Under the pieces are notes generated by a model, which made no database searches, was not told where the DNA came from, and worked only from the letters and a program-made list of their open reading frames with translations. A program made the position numbers and the translations under genes. This document shows positions 57,201-64,000 of a DNA stretch of 64,000 nucleotides, piece by piece (position 1 is the first letter of the stretch; the number at the start of each line of letters is the position of its first letter). Origin of the DNA: Atherinomorus stipes (taxonomy: Eukaryota > Chordata > Actinopteri > Atheriniformes > Atherinidae); the NCBI GenBank assembly GCA_023101725.1, contig JALJCO010000083.1, forward strand, positions 600,501 through 664,500, read 5' to 3'.

Positions 57201-60200
57201 TTGCTCATGGAAAAGGGGCCAAAATACCTGTCAACAGGTGCAGAAATACAGTGTGATTGGATGTTACAGAAAACAGAAAAAAAAAAAAAAAAAATCATTT
57301 TTATTATTATATTTTTGTTTAACCACAGTTCAAAACCAATGTCATGATTTTTTCTCATTTTTATTTATTATTACTTTTGTCAAGTTCAACTTATTTTACT
57401 GACGACTGTTTTTTTTTTTTCCATCTTCAGTAGGAGCGTGTTTAAACTTTCAGCCTGTACTGTATTTTCCAATTCTGTGAAAATGTTTCACAAACACTTT
57501 TTTAGTTTTAATGCTTATTATAAAGTAGGAGGAGTGGATGCTGGAGATGCTGCAAAACCAAAGTTGAGCTCCATCTGACAAAGCAGTCAGGAGTCAACCA
57601 TTCACATTTTATTTGTAAAGCTGTCTCTCACGCTGAATGCTGTACAGAGGAATTCGGAGTGCGAACGAAGCACTGTCATATTTAGATCTCATAAATCTTG
57701 TGGATTAGTGGACATGTTGGCAGATGCGATTTTACAGTAGGATCAGAGGTGCTGAGCACCCATAGAGCTGCCTGACCAGGCATGATAAATTTCAGTGTTT
57801 TTTACAGTTTAACACTATTTCATTCCTACATGTGTAAAATATCAGCAAAACACTATCTGGGAAAGTCTGTGACTCTTGTTCACACAGTGAACCAGATCCA
57901 CCAAAACCCACTTTTTCCTCCTTATTTACGAAGTTTCTAAACATTTTCAAACCTTAGATTTAAGTTTTTATCATCCAGCGTCCAGAAACAGTTATTACTG
58001 CTGCTATTTAAAAATGCACATTCAGCTTTATCTGGTTAAGAGAAGCTTATTTTTGGCTGCTGTTGTGTCTAAGCGATGAACCAGATCCATCACAACCCCA
58101 TTTATCCCCATTTATGGAGCTTTTGACAGTTTTCCAAACTTACATTTAGAATATTCATTATGAGTTAGGATGTTCCTGCTGCTCTCTGGAATATGCCAGG
58201 TGGGTGGGATCAAACTATTGTTTGAACTGATGTGTGTGTCCTTCACCTTTGTTCCACCATGAAAACCACTGAACATAAGGGGTCCAAGATCTGCTTTGTG
58301 ATGGAAGGAAACTAAACGTTGTATAGAGGACCATCATGCTATCTGAAGTCAAATAAAAGGTTTTTAAGCTATCTGAAAATTTCAGCACCTTTAATGATGC
58401 AACTGTCTTTTAGACATGTGGACAAACAAACCTGAGAGGTATTCTTGGAAAACTGGGTGGATTTAACAGGTCTAGAATAAAAACCTCTTGTCGAAAAGAC
58501 TTTTTATTTGAGGACTGAGGAAGTGAAATCAAATCCAGGTGTATTTCTAAATAGGAGAGCCAAAGAGAAGTGGGTAAACTGAAAAAGGTCATTAAACTTC
58601 TGCAGGTTTGATGGCAGTTTGATGTGATCTATTGATTTGAATTGGGTTTAATGGAGCAGAGAAACCCCTGAAACATACAGTGCAGGACTTTGGATCCTGG
58701 ATCCTACAACTTTATATGAGGCAGATAATGGAACGAGAATTCAAATGCTGCAAATGAAAAGTGAGGCTGGTTTATTAAAGTCCTGACTGTTGAAGGACAG
58801 TTCAGGGAAGACTCACAGGTTTTTTGATTTAAAATGTCAGAATTCTTTAATAGAAAAGGGATGATGAATGAGCTTCAGCTTAAAAAGTGACACACGCCAT
58901 GAGATATGATTTTTTTGTACCACATTAAATGACATATGGATCCCTGACATATTGCCTCCTCGCAGCAGCGTTCAGCCAGATGGGATTACTGGAGTTTATG
59001 TTTGTGCAACATATACAGTAATTGGGGGTGTTGAGGGAATTGTTAGGTTAGATGTGCGTTCTGTGTATGAATGTAGGAGTAGAAATCATCAGGCATGTTT
59101 TTAAAGTGCAAAATACAAGATAATATTTAATTTTAAAAACTATATTTTCTGCATGTGCAGGTTAGAATCGGTTATCATTCAGTAATTAATGTCACATGTA
59201 ATCAAACATAAAATAAATGTCCAGCCAGCCAAAATCATGAATGTAATTTAAGTTAAAGAAATCACGGCAGGTTAAGCGCCTCATTAAAAATTCAGCTTTA
59301 CTGAAACTGAACAAAATACCACCTATAGGAGAAGAGAAACACTTGCTTATTCCCCACAATGCTGTTTTTAGTTATGCAAATCATGAGTCCTTTTGTCCTC
59401 CAATACAGAAAAGACCACAGTTTGAGGACTGCTGCACAATTTGAAAGCTCTCATGCTACATCCTTTGCAAGCACATTGATGCAGAAAGTGTTTGAGGAGT
59501 TTTCATATTGTGGCTTCCATAGGAAAAATATGTGGGATGAAATGGCAACTCAAATGCGGCGTTAGGTGGTTTATGTGGGAATGGATGTCTCTTACAATCT
59601 TATCTGTGAAAAGATTCATGCTGTAGGTCATCCCATCTGTTTGAAGTAATCTCTTGTTTTAACGTCATTTGCAGCTTCTGTGAAATCTTAAAAAAGTGTC
59701 CGTATGGATTATTAGTATTGAAATGCTTTGGATGAGTTTTCTGCTCATGTGTTTGGCAGAAAACACACAAGCTGTTTCAATTATACAGTTAATGCCCTTG
59801 TAAAGTGCTAAGCAACTTAATGGAGTTGTTTCTCTTCCATAATGAAAGAAAGATTGTTAGCGGTGGGGTTAATCTAGCTAAAACAGACAGATGGGAAATT
59901 ATTATATCTTTCCACAGAAGCTCAGGAGGTTGACACCGTGCCACGGTACAATAATTTCAACATATTTGACCACTGAATCACATAAATGTTAAACAACCAC
60001 GGCTCCACTGTGGTGCAGTTTACACTCCAGCAGAAATTGGTTAATTAACTTGTTCTCATCATATCACTGATTGCAGCGATTTTAATGCAATTAGCTGATT
60101 TAGTCGTTTTATATGTTGCAGCTTAAAGTTGTGAATGCTGCAGCACTGAAAACAGCAAACCTCTCACCATTCTGCAATCTAAGAGTTCACATTAGTCATT

Positions 60201-61224
60201 AAATAATTTGCCTCATTATGGGGAAAGAGAATCAGAGACTGAATTAGCCAGCCAGTTGTAGAAGTTATTTCAGTAGTTTTTCAGATTGTTAACACGTGAA
60301 ATTAAGAATTTAGTGTAGTTCCATTTTTTTAATTAGTAGAAAAATGCTGGCAGTGCCATTGCAGTCATTTGCAACCATTGTGTTTCATGGATCTGCATGA
60401 AGGATGCAAATACTTAAAGTGAAGCATCAGACCACAAAGTACTTGTACAGCATGCATCTGTTAAAAAAAAGAAAAGGAAAAAAAAAAAGAAAACAAATTA
60501 ACTAAATAAGAATGCATATGAGCTTCTGAGTGAGTGATCATACACTCACTGAAAAGAGACATGCTCACAAGTTGTTCAATGACTTATCTTTCTTTTTTTA
60601 AAAGACAGAAATATCACTTGGGTCTTTGCATGTGATGCAGATCACAGTGACCTGAAAAGAGTTTCTAAGCAGCGTCTTTTGGTTTTTGCCAACCAGTTTC
60701 TTATGTAGACTGTCAAGTGCAATATTAATGTTTGTTTTCATAAGAAAAGAAAAATAAGTATCACATAGGTCTTACATAGGGATCACAGTGACCTAATAAA
60801 TATTTCCAGGACTATAAGCCATACTTTTTTTTCATAGTTTGGCTGCTTCTCTGACTTATAATCAGGTATAACTTAAATATTTTAAAACATACCAAATTTA
60901 GTATTTAAATGTTAATCCATATTTTCTGACATGAACTGAGGAGTATTATTACCGTCTAATGGTGCAAGTCTAATGGTAACTTGTGACAACTAAGGCTTGT
61001 TGCAAGAGCAAAGATCAGAAAATCATATTTTCTCAGGAATGGTCTGTGCAATGGTGAAACAGATCTTTAAGAAATATGTGTATTCTTTTACATTACAAGG
61101 TCCATGATCACTTACGGGCATTGACTTTTAAATCAGAGTGAGTTTTAGTAGTCATGTATAGGCCTAAATGAAAAATCTGAAAATCACCATATTTTACCAA
61201 ACAAAGTATTGGTCTTTATGAGGC
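57201..61224. other. Gene-free stretch, partly conserved-looking
   Basis: About 4 kb without a supported gene. 59,760-60,130 contains clustered TAATTAA, GCAATTAGC and related homeodomain-type motifs in non-repetitive sequence and is a fair candidate for a conserved non-coding element. A fragment of the 'ggactataagc' repeat lies at 60,808-60,880. The frame at 59,359-59,565 shows no domain. Confidence 0.35.
60808..60880 (+). mobile_element. Fragment of the 'GGACTATAAG' repeat family
   Basis: AGGACTATAAGCCATACTT followed by TCATAGTTTGGCTGCTTCTC parallels the minus strand of 10,640-10,713. Only one end is present. Confidence 0.5.
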
Positions 61225-61705
61225 CAGAAGTACCTATATACTATGAAAAAGGATCCAAAGCAATATAAAGTACAAATTTGTACCATTTCAACCCTAAGGG
61301 AACCTGCAGCATTGAAAAATGTGCGTAGCTTGTACAATAACTATAAATAGCAGTACTTCTAAACAGTAGTATAATTAGAGTTATTATATTATCATTTTCA
61401 TAATAATCATAGTAGTCATTGTAATAATTATATGTATAATTATATATGTGTTTGGTCTAATATTTATATAATAATTATTCATTTATTATTAGCATCTTTG
61501 ATTGTTGTCATAATCTCTATTTTATTGAGTTTTATTCATCATTTTTAATGTGTTTGATTGTACTTTATTAGCTCATACAGCTTGATAAGGTACAAAAATG
61601 GACCAGGACCGAAGGGTACAGAAATGTCTTTCAAAAAGAAACACCCCCAGCGACAAGCTTTGTACCCTTTTAAGTACAAATTGGTACCTCTATTTTTGAG
61701 TGCGC
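61225..61705. mobile_element. GTACAAATTTGTACC-type teleost MITE, degraded
   Basis: AAGTACAAATTTGTACCATTT near the left is mirrored by AAGTACAAATTGGTACC near the right. A GGGTACAGAAATG and TTTGTACCCTTTT pair lies inside. This matches a fish repeat built on short GTACAAATTTGTACC palindromes. Outer borders are approximate and no target duplication was found. Confidence 0.5.
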
Positions 61706-62559
61706 ATGTTTAGAAACGTAGTGACTACAGAATTAATCATATTTCACTTGTGCATTTGTTTTTACAAGTATTTGTATATTTCCACTGTTAGATAAATATG
61801 TAAACATATTTCGTATTCATATATCTGTATATTATCTTTTCTTTCCCCTGGTAAATTAAGATTATAAAACAACTTGTGAGCATTTGTCTCCTATTCTTTT
61901 AGTGTTTGTTTTGTGAGCCTTTGTCATGAAATTGTGATCATCAATATTTTTTAAAGGAGGCTTTGCACATTTTCTCCATAGCTGTTCACACCTAAATGTC
62001 ACAGCCAAGGATTTTCCCCAGATGCCCTCTCACATGAAACATTTGAATCTAAAGTGCCAAAGCTGGAGGACTAGGCTCTTTCATTACTTATACTTATATT
62101 GCATGCATTTAAAAGTATGCATATCTTGAAACAACTGGCAATGCAGATGCAGCAGCTTTTACAAGCTCTCTCGCTTGTACTAAACACACCAGATCATTAA
62201 CTGCAGTTGGCAGAAAATGTCTGGAAGAACTCTAATAATATGAAGCTGGTTGATATTTGTGCTCCCACACATTGACCATCTGTTACAGTATATTGCTGAT
62301 TTCAGGCCTGGAGTGCATTTCTAAAAATGACTTTGCAAAGTTTTATGTATTAACAGGAAAGTATTTGGTCTCATTGACTGTTGCTCTGTTTCTAACAGTA
62401 GCTAAGTGTGAAAGCATCAGTGGGAGTTGCTTCAGACTGTTGTTGCTGGAAGAAGATAAAACCAGAATAAAATCACATTTAAAAATGAACCATATTTTAA
62501 GAGTAATGTATTTGAGTTAGAGGATGTTCATTTCTATCTTCTCTCCAAATCTAACCACA
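61706..62559. other. Gene-free stretch
   Basis: AT-rich unique sequence with no supported feature. The 87-codon frame at 62,257-62,520 has no domain. Confidence 0.45.
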
Positions 62560-62561
62560 TA

Positions 62562-63486
62562 CAGGGGTTAGACAATGAAACAGAAACACTTGGTTTTAGA
62601 CCACAATAATTTATTAGTATGGTGTGGGGTCTCCTTCTGCAGCCAATACAGCGACAATTCGTCTTCGAAATGACATATACAAGTCCTGAACAGTGGTCAG
62701 TGGGATTTTAAGCCATACTACTGCAGGATAGTGGCCAGGTCACTACGTGATGCTGGTGGAGGAAAACGTTTCTTGACTAGCTCCTCCAAAACACCCCAAG
62801 GTGGCTCAATAATATTTAGCTCTGGTGACTTTGCAGGCCATGGGAGATGTTCAACTTTACTTTCATGCTCATCAAAACAATCTTTCACCGGTCTTGCTCT
62901 GTGTATTGGTGCATTATCATCCTGATACACTGCACCGCCTTCAGGATACAATGTTTGAACCATTGGATGCACATGGTCCTCTAGAATGGTTCAGTAGTCC
63001 TTGGCAGTGACACGCCCATCTAGCACAAGTATTGGGCCAAGTGAGTGCCATGATATGGCAGCCCAAACCATCACTGATCCACCCCCATGCTTCACTCTGG
63101 CCATGCAACAATCTGGGTGGTACGCTTCTTTGGGGCTTCTCTACATTGAAAACTCTCCCGAATGTGGGGAAAACAGTAAAGGTGGACTCACCAGAGAACA
63201 ATACACGTTTCACATTGTCCACAGCCCAAGACTTGTGCTCCTTGCACCATTGAAACCGACATTTGGCATTGGCACGAGTGACCAAAGGTTTGGCTTTAGC
63301 AGCCCGACCGTGTATATTCACCCTGTGGAGCTCCCGATGGACAGTTCTGGTGGAAACAGGAGAGCTGAGGTGCACATTTAATTCTGCTGAAGATAAATGA
63401 AGATTGGCCACCAGGCTGGTCCAATTCAGCCATGAAACCTCCCACACTAAAATGGCAGGTGTTTCAGTTTCATTGTCTAACCCCTG
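62562..63486 (-). mobile_element. Tc1/mariner element, internally deleted, 925 bp
   Basis: TIRs CAGGGGTTAGACAATGAAAC (left) and the identical 20 bases on the minus strand of the right end face each other, with TA directly outside (62,560-62,561 and 63,487-63,488). The TA duplication and the encoded transposase remnant identify Tc1/mariner. Full-length relatives of this teleost family are about 1.5 kb. This copy lacks the region that would encode the N-terminal DNA-binding part, with the join near 63,390. The transposase runs on the minus strand. Confidence 0.95.
62718..63391 (-). pseudogene. Tc1-like transposase remnant, DD36E-type spacing, inactive
   Basis: Read on the minus strand, the remnant starts mid-protein with VNIHGRAAKAKPLVTRANAK-like sequence and continues to the FSGES block. 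The DNA-cut-and-paste family has an Asp in this block (FSDES), and here it is Gly, so the first catalytic residue is lost. After about 63,170 the frame shifts, and the sequence matching the glycine-rich middle is out of frame. A second frame (62,718-62,972) carries QDDNAPIH and SPELNIIEPPW, holding the second Asp and the Glu, with 36 residues between them. The N-terminal paired-type helix-turn-helix domains are absent. It overlaps the first frame at 62,941-62,972. With a missing domain, a missing catalytic residue and at least one frameshift, it cannot encode active transposase. It is the only recognisable protein family in the window. Confidence 0.93.
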
Positions 63487-63488
63487 TA

Positions 63489-63746
63489 TTTCTAAATGCT
63501 TAAATGAAGTAAAGATGGTTACTTTTGAAAACAAAGCAAACATTTACGCAAAATAAAAGTGGAAGTTGTTGCTGTTGGCTGGTAGTGGCAGTAAACAGAA
63601 GGTTGACCTTGTGAATACTACGTTGTCTCCATCAATCTATCCACCTTTTCTTGGGTGAGACATTGGCCTCCTGTGTCAGCGATACAAGAATGTTTGTTAG
63701 TGGTTAGAGGAGTTTTAAGTGCCTTAACAAGTACAATGTTTTAAGG
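63489..63746. other. Short gene-free gap
   Basis: Under 300 bases of unique-looking sequence between the Tc1 element and the next repeat. Nothing further seen. Confidence 0.5.
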
Positions 63747-64000
63747 CAGGGGTGTCCAAAGTCAGCCCTCAAGGGCCACTATCCTGCAAGTTTTTTTTTT
63801 TTCTCTTCCTGCTTCAACACAAGTGATTCAAATTAAACATATCTAACAGCCTATGACGTTCTGCACAATGACTGCACTTGTACAGTAGGCACTATGATGC
63901 AGCATCACTTCATCTGCCTTTCAAGCCACATTTTTTCCTGGAAAATGATGGGTCCCTACTAACCTTCAGTTTTTAATAATGCCTTGGACAGTTCTGAACC
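63747..64000 (+). mobile_element. Palindromic MITE (CAGGGGTGTCCAAA-type), cut or degraded at window end
   Basis: CAGGGGTGTCCAAAGTCAGC, then AGGGCCACTATCCTGCAAG and CTTCAACACAAGTGATTC, is the left half of the same family as 2,577-2,772. The matching right half is not seen before position 64,000, so the copy is truncated or runs past the window. The end coordinate is nominal. Confidence 0.55.

Noticed and set aside
62718..63486. Tc1 element as an active transposon
   Set aside because: The first catalytic Asp is Gly, the N-terminal DNA-binding domain is missing and the frame is shifted. Only mobilisation in trans is possible.

Overview
The window looks like non-coding DNA (intergenic or large-intron) from a ray-finned fish, most likely a percomorph teleost. 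The base composition is AT-rich, with many poly-A/T, (TA)n and CT-rich simple repeats. Several dispersed repeats familiar from teleost genomes are present: terminal inverted repeats (TIRs) starting TAGGGATG, TAGGGCTGG, TTGGYAACACTT and GGGCCGGATCTA, the 'AGCGCTTTGAGTGGTC' SINE-like repeat, and a CAGGGGTTAGACAATG Tc1-like transposon. I found no intact protein-coding gene, tRNA, rRNA or CRISPR array. Nearly all long open frames are chance frames in introns or repeats.

Layout: 1-9 kb holds three foldback or TTAA-flanked elements, a 0.8 kb TTGG/CCAA element and a palindromic MITE, separated by unique sequence. 9.3-10.7 kb is a composite repeat with a nested TTAA element. 12.4-13.1 kb is a hAT-type element with a perfect 8-bp target duplication, and 15.8-16.5 kb is a relative. 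18.9-20.0 kb and 53.1-54.9 kb are two copies of one PIF/Harbinger-like element in opposite orientation. The second copy carries a nested TTAA insertion, and the first copy reveals the empty site. 25.3-25.7 kb is a short hAT MITE and 26.9-27.1 kb a SINE-like copy. 28.8-30.0 kb holds two abutting DNA elements. 36.9-38.7 kb is a cluster: a foldback element, then a hAT-type element containing a half copy of the same foldback family. 41.9-42.06 kb is a 6 x 20-bp minisatellite. 44.2-45.1 kb holds several near-perfect hairpins and a strong G-quadruplex motif. 46.7-46.9 kb is a (TTCTC)23 array in a long pyrimidine tract. 48.5-48.9 kb is a small element with 33-bp perfect TIRs. 62.6-63.5 kb is a dead Tc1/mariner element, the only recognisable protein-coding remnant.

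Possible real gene pieces are weak: two GC/CpG-richer open segments on the minus strand behind acceptor-like sites (55,974-56,227 and 46,151-46,378), and a 24- or 15-nt frame-preserving candidate microexon on the plus strand (51,085-51,108) inside a stretch that reads like conserved non-coding DNA. If any is real, the window is part of a large gene or its flank.

The elements do not work together as a pathway. The theme is repeated invasion by non-autonomous DNA transposons, especially TTAA-targeting ones, with nesting that gives a relative order of insertion. Element classes rest on TIR and target-duplication patterns read by eye. No database search was possible.
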